Source: an uncultured Collinsella sp.
GTDB taxonomy: Bacteria > Actinomycetota > Coriobacteriia > Coriobacteriales > Coriobacteriaceae
Reading direction: 5' to 3'
DNA: 64,000 nucleotides
Assembly (NCBI GenBank): GCA_958413895.1
Contig: CATYVQ010000012.1
Coordinates: forward strand, 13,570 to 77,569
Shown: one piece after another, positions 52,049 through 61,901 of the stretch
Layout of the letters: every line of letters starts with the position of its first letter
How positions within the stretch are numbered: position 1 is the first letter of the stretch
The notes under the pieces: model-generated
Told to the model about the DNA's origin: nothing
Database searches by the model: none
What the model saw: only the letters and a program-made list of their open reading frames with translations
Position numbers and translations under genes: made by a program

Positions 52049-52771
52049 ATGAACGCTTCATTTAAAAAGAGACTGACCCAATACGAGCGCTTGGCGGGCA
52101 TGCTGCGCGACCGCATCGCCTCCGGCACCTACGCACGCGGAGACAAGCTGCCGTCCGAGATGGAACTCATGGACGAATCGGGGCTGTCGCGCAGCACCGT
52201 ACGCCACGCCCTTAAGGTGCTCGTTGATGAGGGCCTGGTGCGCACCGAGCGCGGGCGTGGCGCCTTTGTGGCCGACACGCCGGCGCTCCACGAGAACAAC
52301 CTGGTGTTTTCGAGCTACACGACACAGGTCCAGGGTCAGGGTATGAAGCCCACCACGCGCACGGTGGACTCGGGCTTTGCCAAGGCCGCGGGCAATGCGG
52401 CCAAGTTCTTCGATGTCGCCGTGGGCAGCAAGCTCGTCAAACTTGTCCGCCTGCGTTATCTGGACGATGCGCCGCTGTGCCTGGAGACCACCTATCTACC
52501 ACCGAGCTTTGAAGCACTCATCGATCGCGATATCAACGGTTCGCTCTACGCCACGCTGCGCCAGGAATTCCATCGCGCGCCGGCACAGGGGCACAAGACC
52601 TTTGAGGTGTGCTATGCCTCGCAAAACGAGGCGTTTTTGCTCAACGTTGAGCGCGGGCAGGCGCTGATCCTGATCACCGACTACGTCTACGACACCGACG
52701 GCCGACCGCTCCATGTCTCCAAGCGCATCCAGCGCACCGACCGTGCCAAATACACCGAGCCCATCGGCTAA
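52049..52771 (+). CDS. GntR-family regulator with UTRA domain (3)
   Basis: 240 residues, HutC subgroup: winged helix at about 8-80 (YERLAGMLRDRIASGTYARG, KLPSEMELMDESGLSRSTVR) and UTRA to the end (VYDTDGRPLHVSKRIQRTDR). It diverges from SIS gene 3 and should control it through the TGTATT-type sites. It is more distant from GntR 1 and 2, and lacks the GSRYV ending. The TAA stop is immediately followed by a copy of the 45-nt hairpin repeat. Confidence 0.9.
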   Translation: MNASFKKRLTQYERLAGMLRDRIASGTYARGDKLPSEMELMDESGLSRSTVRHALKVLVDEGLVRTERGRGAFVADTPALHENNLVFSSYTTQVQGQGMKPTTRTVDSGFAKAAGNAAKFFDVAVGSKLVKLVRLRYLDDAPLCLETTYLPPSFEALIDRDINGSLYATLRQEFHRAPAQGHKTFEVCYASQNEAFLLNVERGQALILITDYVYDTDGRPLHVSKRIQRTDRAKYTEPIG

Positions 52772-52811
52772 CCTGCCAAAATAAACCTGCCCCTAAATGG
52801 TAGGTTTGGGG
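52770..52811 (+). repeat. 45-nt REP-like hairpin, copy 5 (forward)
   Basis: AACCTGCCAAAATAAACC then TGCCCCTAAATGGTAGGTT. It overlaps the gntR 3 stop on the plus strand and encodes the end of the GNAT gene on the minus strand, so it probably acts as a shared terminator. Confidence 0.8.
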
Positions 52812-53383
52812 AGGTCGGGGAACCAGATTGGTTTGGGTTGGTTGGGTGTGCGCTCGGCAAGGACCAGCTCCATCCAGCACATGTCGTACCAGCGGCCGAA
52901 CTTTTGGGCGCAGCGGTCGAAGGCACCCACCAGGCGATACCCCATATGGGCATGGAAATCCTGACTGTTATGCGTCAGATACTCGTCGTCCTTGTCGTGC
53001 GGCACGGCGATGAGCGCGCACATGTTGGTGATGCCCATCGCAATCAGGCATTGCTTGAGCGCGTCGTGCAGCATACGACCCAGCCCGCCGTGGCGCACAT
53101 CGCGCGCCAGGTAGATCGATGTCTCGACCGACCAGTCGTATGCCTCGCGGCTGTTGAGCGGACTCACATAGGCATAACCTACCGGACGCCCGTCCAGCTC
53201 CATCACCAGATACGGATAGCGCTTGAGCGTACGCTCGATGCGCCCGGCGAACTCCTCAACGCTCGGCACCTCGTATTCGCAGGTAATCGCCGTCTGGCGC
53301 ACATACGGCTCATAGATGGCAAGCAACGCCGGCGCATCATCGGGCGTCGCCAGACGAATCGTCGGCTCGAACATCTCGGTCAT
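52793..53383 (-). CDS. GNAT N-acetyltransferase, phosphinothricin acetyltransferase-like
   Basis: 196 residues. The GNAT fold shows VETSIYLARDVRHGGLGRML (acetyl-CoA loop, about 92-111) and the PAT-type start IRLATPDDAPALLAIYEPYV and FAHMGY-like segment HAHMGYRLVGAFDRCAQKFG. Substrates of this subgroup include methionine derivatives and phosphinothricin-like amines; here unknown. ATG 53383 follows a GAGGGAGAAGGG. The last codons (PTI-stop) come from the hairpin repeat. Confidence 0.85.
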   Translation of the reverse strand: MTEMFEPTIRLATPDDAPALLAIYEPYVRQTAITCEYEVPSVEEFAGRIERTLKRYPYLVMELDGRPVGYAYVSPLNSREAYDWSVETSIYLARDVRHGGLGRMLHDALKQCLIAMGITNMCALIAVPHDKDDEYLTHNSQDFHAHMGYRLVGAFDRCAQKFGRWYDMCWMELVLAERTPNQPKPIWFPDLPKPTI

Positions 53384-53397
53384 ACAACCCTTCTCCC

Positions 53398-53443
53398 TCA
53401 AAAACAAAGGCCGCCTTGCGCCAAACCCAAGCGCAAGGCGGCC
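53398..53443 (-). terminator. Terminator of the threonine aldolase gene
   Basis: On the minus strand GGCCGCCTTGCG pairs perfectly with CGCAAGGCGGCC around 11 bases, followed by TTTGTTTTTG. Confidence 0.9.
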
Positions 53444-53461
53444 CCTCGTCATTACATCAGG

Positions 53462-54487
53462 CTACAGGACAGCCGCCAACGCGTCGATATCCTCCTGCGT
53501 CGTGGCCCAGCTAGTGCAAAAGCGCACCACCGTGTGGGTCTCGTCGTACTTTTCCCAGTACTCGATCGAGGCGTGCTCGCGAATGCGCGCCATGTCCTCG
53601 TTGGGCAGAATCACAAACTGCTGGTTTGTGGGCGTCTCCAAAAAGAACTGGTAGCCGCGCTCGTGCAGCACACGACGCAGCGCCTGAGCCGTCTCGATCG
53701 CCTGTCGACCAATCTCAAAATACAAGCCATCGGTAAAGAGTGCCTCAAACTGCACGCCCGTCAGGCGGCCCTTGGCCAACAGCGCGCCGTGCTGCTTAAT
53801 GCGCGGAATGGGATGTGCCGGAGCGTGCATGCCGCAGAACACCACAGCCTCGCCGCAGAGCGCGCCGCACTTGGTGCCGCCGATGTAGAACACGTCACAC
53901 AGCTGCGCCAGCTCGGGCAGGGTAATGTCGCACTCATCGGCCGCCAGTGCATAGGCCAGGCGGGCGCCATCCACAAACAGCGGAATCTCGCGCTTCTGGC
54001 ACACCGCGTAAATCGCCGTGAGCTCGGCCTTGGAGTACAGCGTGCCGTACTCAGTCGATAGGCTCACGTACACGGCGCCCGGGAACACCGTGTGCTCGTA
54101 GCTCTCGTTTTCGTAGAACACCTGGATATAGTTCTCGAGGTCCTCGGCGTGCATCTTGCCCTCGTAGCCGGGGATGGTGAGCACCTTGTGGCCGCCAAAC
54201 TCAATGGCGCCCGCCTCGTGGCAGGCGACGTGGCCGGTCTCGGCAGCAACGACGCCCTCGTACGGCGCGAGCAGCATGTCGATCACCGTGGCGTTAGCCT
54301 GCGTGCCGCCCACCAGGAAAAACACGTCGGCGTCAGGCGCCTGACAGGCCTCGCGAATAAGTTGCTTGGCACGCTCGGTGTGCGCATCGGTACCGTAGCC
54401 GGGCTGCGGCTCCATGTTGGTATCGACGAGTGCCTGCAGCACTGCCGGATGGGCGCCGTGGGAATAGTCGTTGTTAAACGCGAGCAT
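53462..54487 (-). CDS. ltaE: Low-specificity L-threonine aldolase family enzyme
   Basis: 341 residues, fold-type I PLP enzyme. FNNDYSHGAHPAVLQAL starts the protein; the PLP lysine is Lys206 in YIGGTKCGAL; the Asp contacting the PLP nitrogen is in FVDGARLAYA (173); VGGTQANATV binds phosphate. It cleaves L-threonine or allo-threonine to glycine and acetaldehyde. It has its own terminator and looks monocistronic. Confidence 0.93.
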   Translation of the reverse strand: MLAFNNDYSHGAHPAVLQALVDTNMEPQPGYGTDAHTERAKQLIREACQAPDADVFFLVGGTQANATVIDMLLAPYEGVVAAETGHVACHEAGAIEFGGHKVLTIPGYEGKMHAEDLENYIQVFYENESYEHTVFPGAVYVSLSTEYGTLYSKAELTAIYAVCQKREIPLFVDGARLAYALAADECDITLPELAQLCDVFYIGGTKCGALCGEAVVFCGMHAPAHPIPRIKQHGALLAKGRLTGVQFEALFTDGLYFEIGRQAIETAQALRRVLHERGYQFFLETPTNQQFVILPNEDMARIREHASIEYWEKYDETHTVVRFCTSWATTQEDIDALAAVL

Positions 54488-54532
54488 GGCAATCCTCTCT
54501 TACCGGGTATCGGCCAGATGATTCAAACGGAG

Positions 54533-55396
54533 CTATTGTACGCCGTTGGGATAGGCAATGCGCGCGGCAAGGCACTCAAGCGCCAGCACCAGGGCAAAGC
54601 CGCAGCTCACGTCACTCAAAAAATGCGCTCCGATCACGATGCGGCCAAAGGCGACGAGCGCCGCGACCACAACCGCCGTCCAAAAGACCACCCGACGGCG
54701 CGAGGGCTTTTCCTTAAAGGCCACCGCGGGAAGTCCGGCGAGCATAAGACCGATCGCCGCATGCGCGGTGTGCCCGCTCGCGAACGACTTAAAGCCGTCC
54801 TTGATTACGCCGGCCGCAATATAACTCCACTTGTCGGGGTTGCCGATCACCCACCACGGCTGAAAATTGAGCCCCGGTGTGACCTCGATCACGCGCATGC
54901 GCGGACGCGACCACAGCGGCTTGACGATCACGTTGAGGATAATGGCCTGAGCGACCCACACGGCAAGCACCATCAACCCCCAGCGCGTAAGCTCGTCGGG
55001 CTCGGTCGCGCGCGTGAGGCGATAGACGATAAGGTTGGCGGCGATCACCAGCGCAAACGTCAGTACCAACTGAACCGCGATGAGTTTGCCGCCAACCCGC
55101 AGGGACGAAACGATCTCGTAGCCGGCCAGGCCAACGTTGATCAGAACGCCCAGCACGGCGAGCCATTTGCTCCCCCTGGAGTCGGGACGCACCGCGCGTA
55201 CGAGCATAACGCCCGCGACGCTCGCCGTCAGCTCGAACGGCAGCTCGCCGGCGGCCTCGATAAAGCGACCGTACATGCTGCCGATATTGAACAGCGCGCT
55301 CGAGATCTGATAATCGAAGAAACTGCCCACGCCCAGACAAAGGCACAGGACAACCGCGATCATGGCGACATCTTTCTTATAGATGTATCCGAACAT
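54533..55396 (-). CDS. PAP2-family membrane phosphatase
   Basis: 287 residues with about six to seven membrane helices. The three lipid-phosphatase motifs are KPLWSRPRMR (about 143-152), FASGHTAHA (about 192-200, SGHT) and RIVIGAHFLSDVSCG (about 245-260, with catalytic His). It likely dephosphorylates a membrane lipid such as undecaprenyl pyrophosphate or phosphatidate; a LPxT-type assignment is not possible. GAAAGGAAAGC precedes the ATG. It lies downstream of mfd on the same strand with 56 bases between. Confidence 0.88.
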   Translation of the reverse strand: MFGYIYKKDVAMIAVVLCLCLGVGSFFDYQISSALFNIGSMYGRFIEAAGELPFELTASVAGVMLVRAVRPDSRGSKWLAVLGVLINVGLAGYEIVSSLRVGGKLIAVQLVLTFALVIAANLIVYRLTRATEPDELTRWGLMVLAVWVAQAIILNVIVKPLWSRPRMRVIEVTPGLNFQPWWVIGNPDKWSYIAAGVIKDGFKSFASGHTAHAAIGLMLAGLPAVAFKEKPSRRRVVFWTAVVVAALVAFGRIVIGAHFLSDVSCGFALVLALECLAARIAYPNGVQ

Positions 55397-55452
55397 GCTT
55401 TCCTTTCGATGGAGCCAGAGTGCCCAAATGGGGTGTTTGCAGCGTCGACTCG

Positions 55453-58400
55453 CTAGTCATCATCACTAGCGCCCAGCTGTTGCAGCAGCATGAGCGCCGC
55501 GGCCACCGGGCCGGTGCCGTCGTTGGCGTCGAGACCGCGACCCAGGCCGCTGCCCGCACCGGCGCCCGCCTTGTAGGGTACCGACAGCTTGCGGCTCTTG
55601 GGAAAGTTCACCGCGCCATAGCGGGTCTTAAGCTCAAAAGCCACCTTCTTGGGCACGTCGACGCCCAAAAACGTGATGCGACCGCCACTGAGCGTGACGC
55701 TCTCGAGCCCCAGGCGCTCGCCGCGAATGCGGATTCGTGCGCGATTGAACAGGTTGAGTCCCGCCAGCGGCAGCTCGCCATGCGCAGCCTCGGTCTCCTC
55801 CTGCACCTCATCGATGCTCTCCAGGTCCTCGGCCGCTGCAAGCTTACGGTACACGAGCACGCGCTGATCCACCGCCGGCAGGTACTCCTCGGACAAGAAG
55901 TAGTCGGCCGGCAGGTTAATACCCACGCTCGCCGCCTCCACGCCGGCATCGTCATCGCCGCGCGCCTCGGCCACGGCCTGTCCCAGCATCTGCGTAAACA
56001 GGTCAAAGCCCACGCTCGACAGGTTGCCGTGCTGCTCGGCGCCCATAAGCGAGCCGGCACCACGGATCTCCAGGTCGCGCATGGCGATGCGCATGCCGCT
56101 GCCCAGGTCCTGGAACTCGGAAAGTGCGGTCAGGCGCGCCGTCGCCTCCTCGGTGAGAGGCAGCTCGCCCGGGAACATAAAGTACGCGTAGGCCTGCGTG
56201 GCAGAGCGACCCACACGGCCCTTGAGCTGGTAAAGCTGCGCCAGACCCAGGCGCTGCGAATCCTCGATGATCAGCGTGTTGGCGGTCGCGTTGTCGATGC
56301 CGCTCTCCACGATGGTCGTGGCGATGAGCACGTCGATCTTTTTGGTCGCAAACTCGATCATCACGTCCTCGACCTCGCGCGGGCTCATCTTGCCGTGCGC
56401 CACGCCCACGCGCGCCTCGGGCGCGGCCTCGTGCACGCGCGCCACGGCGTCGTCGATGGTCTTGACGCGGTTGGACACGTAGTACACTTGGCCGCCGCGA
56501 CCCACCTCCAAGCGAATCGCCGCGCTCACCACGTCGGGATCGTACTCTCCCACGTGCACGATCACGGGGCGGCGCCCGGTCGGCGGCGTGGTGATCAGGC
56601 TCATGTCGCGCACGCCGCTCGTGGCCATCTGCATGGTTCGCGGAATCGGCGTTGCCGAAAGCGTGAGCACGTCAATCTGCTCGCGCAGGTTCTTGAGCTG
56701 CTCCTTGTGCTGCACACCAAAGCGCTGCTCTTCGTCGATGATCACCATGCCCAGGTTCTTGGGGTTCACGTCGGCAGAAAGCAAGCGGTGCGTGCCGATG
56801 AGCACATCAATCGTGCCCTCGGCAAACGCCTTAAGCGCACGCTTTTGCTGCGCCGGGGTGCGGAAGCGGCTGAGCACTTCGACCTCGAGGCCAAACGGGG
56901 CAAAGCGCTCAAAGAACGTCTCGTAGTGCTGCTGGGCCAGAATGGTCGTGGGGCAGAGCACCATGACTTGGCGGCCGGAGTCCACGCATTTAAAGGCTGC
57001 GCGCAGGGCGACCTCAGTCTTGCCGAAACCCACGTCGCCGCACAGCAGGCGGTCCATGGGCTTGGGTGCCTCCATGTCTGCCTTGATGTCGGCGATAGCC
57101 TCCAGCTGGTCGCGCGTCTCGTCGTAGGGAAAGCTCTCCTCCATCTCGATCTGCTCGGGCGTATCGGGCGGACAGGCGATACCAGTAATCGACGAGCGGC
57201 GCGTATATAAATCGACTAGGTCAAACGCCAGCTTTTTGGCGTTTTTGCGTGCCTTGTTGGTGGCACGCGTCCAGTCGGCAGTGTTAAGCCTGGTCAGGCG
57301 TGGCTTATCGCCGTCGGGGCCAACATAGCGCGTGATGCGGTCGACCTGCTCGAGCGGCACGTAGAGTTTGTCGCCGTCGGCATATTCCAGCAAAAAGTAG
57401 TCGCGCTCCTTGCCGCCCACTTCCTGGCGCGCGATCTCGCTAAAGAGCGCGATGCCGTGAGTAGCGTGCACCACGTAGTCGCCCGGCTTAAACGGGAACG
57501 TGATCTGCGTAATGTCCACCTTGCGGCGGCTGCGCGCGCGGTTGGCATCCATGCGGGCATTGAGGTCGGCGATCGAGAACACGGCCAAATTGGCATCGGG
57601 CACCACCACACCCTGCGGCAAGGCGGCATCGACAAAGGTCACGCGTCCGCGCGAGATGGTGGGCACGGCGGCACCGGCGGCAGCCCGGGCGGCACCCGCC
57701 TCGAGCGAGCGGGCGTTGAGCGCATCGGCCTTGCGCTCGCGAATTGCAGCATGGGCATCCTGGCGGGCAGCACGGTCGGCAGAATCCGCCGCCGCCACGC
57801 GCACGCGCTCACCAATGACACCGGCATTTTCGGGCGCGGCCGTCAGCGACTCCTCAAAGGTAATGCCCTCGTCGCCAAAGGTGAGCTCCATCGACTCACG
57901 CGCACCGCGGTCGGGAATGGCAAACACGCAGGCGTAGCGCTTGCCCACGACTTCCTGAATGCGCGTCATAAAGCGATTGTCCGAGCCCGCAATGGCCGGC
58001 TGCTCAATCTTGAGCTCTGCCGTAACCGCACCGCCCGCGCGAATCAGGCTCACATAGTTCAGGCGCTGCTGAGCACCAAAATCGAGCTGTTGAGCGCGCA
58101 CGTACAGACCGTCCAGGCGGTCAATCCCCGCCTCGCCGGCACGAGCCTCGATATCCTCGTAGGCGCGCAGGCAGTCGTCGAACAGCGAGCGCGGCTCGGA
58201 CAGGACCACGAGCGCCTTGCCGCTCACGTGTGCCAGCGGGCTCACGGTCTGGCCGTACATCACCGGCAAAAAGCGGTCGAGCTCGGGCGTGACGATGCGC
58301 GCATCCACCATCTCGAGCAGCGCCGCCAGTTTGCTGTCGTCCTGGCTGGCGCGATAGAGCGCCACATGCATGTTATGGACGGCCTCGTCGGTAAGCGCCA

Positions 58401-59085
58401 GCTCACGGCACGGGAAGATCTCGATACTGTCCTCGTTACCGATGGTCTGCCCCGTTGAGCTCACCATGCGGCGGATGCGGTCAATCTCGTCGCCAAAGAA
58501 CTCAATGCGCACGGGCGCTTTCTCCTGCGCGGGAAACACCTCGACGGTGTCGCCATGCACGCGGAACAGACCGGGCGCATCAGCGGCACCGGCATTGGTG
58601 TAGCCCATGCCCACCAGGCGATGCGGCACCTCGTCAAAAGGAATCTCCTCGCCCACCGCAAAGGTCGTGGACTCCCAGTAGCGGCTCTCGACTGGCGGCA
58701 CGCAGCGCAGCAACGCGCGAGCCGAGGCAACCATGATGCAGTTGTCCCCGCGCACGATGCGTCCCAGGGCCTCGCAGCGCTGCGCTACCACGGCGTCGTC
58801 GGGCGCCTGCTCGCGCCACGGATAATCCTTGCGCTCGGGGAAACGGCACACATGCGCCAGGCCCACGTAGGCGGCAAGGCTACGAGCGGCGCGATCGGCC
58901 GCATCCTCGCCGCTCACAACGTAGACCGTCGGGCGCGGACGGCGCGCAAACTGGGCGGCCGCCATAAGCGTGCGACCCGACTGCGACACGGCCAGCGTCA
59001 CGTCCTCGCCGGCATCGAGTCCGGCCTCGACGGTCTGCAGCGCCTCGGCAGTGTAGAGCTGCGCGGCTATACGGTGAATGAGCAT
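55453..59085 (-). CDS. mfd: Transcription-repair coupling factor
   Basis: 1210 residues. Domains in order: UvrB-like N-terminal module (about 1-330), RNA polymerase-interacting domain (about 530-600: FKPGDYVVHATHGIALFSEI, then YADGDKLYVPLEQVDRITRY), a RecG-like translocase with Walker A GDVGFGKTEVALRA (about 675) and DEEQRFGV (DEEQ, about 775), helicase motif VI QLKGRVGRSATQAYAYF, and the C-terminal TRCF domain. It removes stalled RNA polymerase and recruits UvrA. Start ATG 59085 follows GGAGGAACAGC. The C-terminus carries a glycine-rich extension (AGAGAGSGLGRGLDANDGTG). Confidence 0.97.
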   Translation of the reverse strand: MLIHRIAAQLYTAEALQTVEAGLDAGEDVTLAVSQSGRTLMAAAQFARRPRPTVYVVSGEDAADRAARSLAAYVGLAHVCRFPERKDYPWREQAPDDAVVAQRCEALGRIVRGDNCIMVASARALLRCVPPVESRYWESTTFAVGEEIPFDEVPHRLVGMGYTNAGAADAPGLFRVHGDTVEVFPAQEKAPVRIEFFGDEIDRIRRMVSSTGQTIGNEDSIEIFPCRELALTDEAVHNMHVALYRASQDDSKLAALLEMVDARIVTPELDRFLPVMYGQTVSPLAHVSGKALVVLSEPRSLFDDCLRAYEDIEARAGEAGIDRLDGLYVRAQQLDFGAQQRLNYVSLIRAGGAVTAELKIEQPAIAGSDNRFMTRIQEVVGKRYACVFAIPDRGARESMELTFGDEGITFEESLTAAPENAGVIGERVRVAAADSADRAARQDAHAAIRERKADALNARSLEAGAARAAAGAAVPTISRGRVTFVDAALPQGVVVPDANLAVFSIADLNARMDANRARSRRKVDITQITFPFKPGDYVVHATHGIALFSEIARQEVGGKERDYFLLEYADGDKLYVPLEQVDRITRYVGPDGDKPRLTRLNTADWTRATNKARKNAKKLAFDLVDLYTRRSSITGIACPPDTPEQIEMEESFPYDETRDQLEAIADIKADMEAPKPMDRLLCGDVGFGKTEVALRAAFKCVDSGRQVMVLCPTTILAQQHYETFFERFAPFGLEVEVLSRFRTPAQQKRALKAFAEGTIDVLIGTHRLLSADVNPKNLGMVIIDEEQRFGVQHKEQLKNLREQIDVLTLSATPIPRTMQMATSGVRDMSLITTPPTGRRPVIVHVGEYDPDVVSAAIRLEVGRGGQVYYVSNRVKTIDDAVARVHEAAPEARVGVAHGKMSPREVEDVMIEFATKKIDVLIATTIVESGIDNATANTLIIEDSQRLGLAQLYQLKGRVGRSATQAYAYFMFPGELPLTEEATARLTALSEFQDLGSGMRIAMRDLEIRGAGSLMGAEQHGNLSSVGFDLFTQMLGQAVAEARGDDDAGVEAASVGINLPADYFLSEEYLPAVDQRVLVYRKLAAAEDLESIDEVQEETEAAHGELPLAGLNLFNRARIRIRGERLGLESVTLSGGRITFLGVDVPKKVAFELKTRYGAVNFPKSRKLSVPYKAGAGAGSGLGRGLDANDGTGPVAAALMLLQQLGASDDD

Positions 59086-59242
59086 GCTGTTCCTCCGGCA
59101 TCGCAACGCCAAAAGCCCGCCGGGGCAAGCTCGGCGGGTCGTACGTCAAATACATTGTCTGTCATGGTAGCGCATGGAGAGGACTCCGGCTCAAGGGCAA
59201 ACCCAGCCCCGCAAAAAACGCCAGACGAAGATGCGTTCCGCC

Positions 59243-59908
59243 CTACCCCGCTACGCGCACGCTGGGGCACAAATCCGCCAGCGGACACTCGTCACACTTG
59301 GGTTTGCGGGCGTCGCAGATCTCGCGACCGAAGGTGATCCACTGATGGTTAACCGACTCCCAATACTCGTGCGGCAAAATCTTGAGCAGATCTTGCTCGG
59401 TCTTGAGCGGCTCCTTTGCATGCGTCTTGGGACTCAGCATCAGGCGGTGCGCAATACGGTTGACGTGCGTGTCCACCGCAATGCCCTCCACGATGCCATA
59501 CCCCACGTTGAGCACGATGTTCGCCGTCTTGCGTCCCACGCCCGGCAGCTTCACGAGTTCCTTCATGTCGGCCGGCACCTCGCCGCCATAGTCGGCGACG
59601 ATCATCTGCGCGGCCTCGACGGCATGTTTGGCTTTGCTCTTGTAGAAGCCGAGTGACTTGATGGTGTCTGCCACGTCAGCCACGCTCGCCCCGGCCATGG
59701 CCTCGGGCGTGGGCCACTGGGCGAACAGCCGCGGCGTCACCTTGTTGACCTGCGCATCGGTCGTTTGCGCCGAGAGCAGCACCGCGATCAGCAGGCGGAA
59801 GGGATTCTCGTGGTCCAAAAAGCACTCGACCGGGCCATAGCGACGGTTGAGGCGCTCACACACCTCAACGGCGCGCTCGCGTTTGGCGGCATTGGTCTCG
59901 CGTGGCAT
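59243..59908 (-). CDS. nth: Endonuclease III
   Basis: 221 residues. The helix-hairpin-helix LVKLPGVGRKTANIVLN holds the catalytic Lys (about 120) and the Asp lies in IAVDTHVNR (about 138). The 4Fe-4S loop C-x6-C-x2-C-x5-C is complete (CDARKPKCDECPLADLC). It is a DNA glycosylase/AP lyase for oxidised pyrimidines. AAGGAG precedes the ATG at 59908. It is upstream of mfd on the same strand, giving two repair genes together. Confidence 0.96.
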   Translation of the reverse strand: MPRETNAAKRERAVEVCERLNRRYGPVECFLDHENPFRLLIAVLLSAQTTDAQVNKVTPRLFAQWPTPEAMAGASVADVADTIKSLGFYKSKAKHAVEAAQMIVADYGGEVPADMKELVKLPGVGRKTANIVLNVGYGIVEGIAVDTHVNRIAHRLMLSPKTHAKEPLKTEQDLLKILPHEYWESVNHQWITFGREICDARKPKCDECPLADLCPSVRVAG

Positions 59909-59971
59909 AACGACTCCTTGGCTCAACGGCACAATAAACTTATGGGCACAATTGTCCCACGTCCGAGACGC

Positions 59972-61774
<1,803 letters not shown>

Positions 61775-61850
61775 GGGCTTCCTTTCGCGTCTGATAGGGC
61801 GAAACGCCATTGTTGCACACTAAAGCGCACTTCAGGCAAGCGCGATGTGA

Positions 61851-61894
61851 AAGGCAGCGGGGTGCCCGCGTTTGCGCCGGTGCCCCGCTGCCTT
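61851..61894 (-). terminator. Terminator of rmuC
   Basis: AAGGCAGCGGGG pairs with CCCCGCTGCCTT around a ~20-base loop that can pair further; the minus-strand T-run is short (TTT). Confidence 0.65.
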
Positions 61895-61901
61895 GTTGCA
61901 A

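Noticed and set aside
55435..55449. 15-base match GTTTGCAGCGTCGAC shared with the edge of structured element copy B (41275-41289)
   Set aside because: A single match of this length is expected by chance about once or twice in 64 kb of high-GC DNA; no fold is present at 55435.
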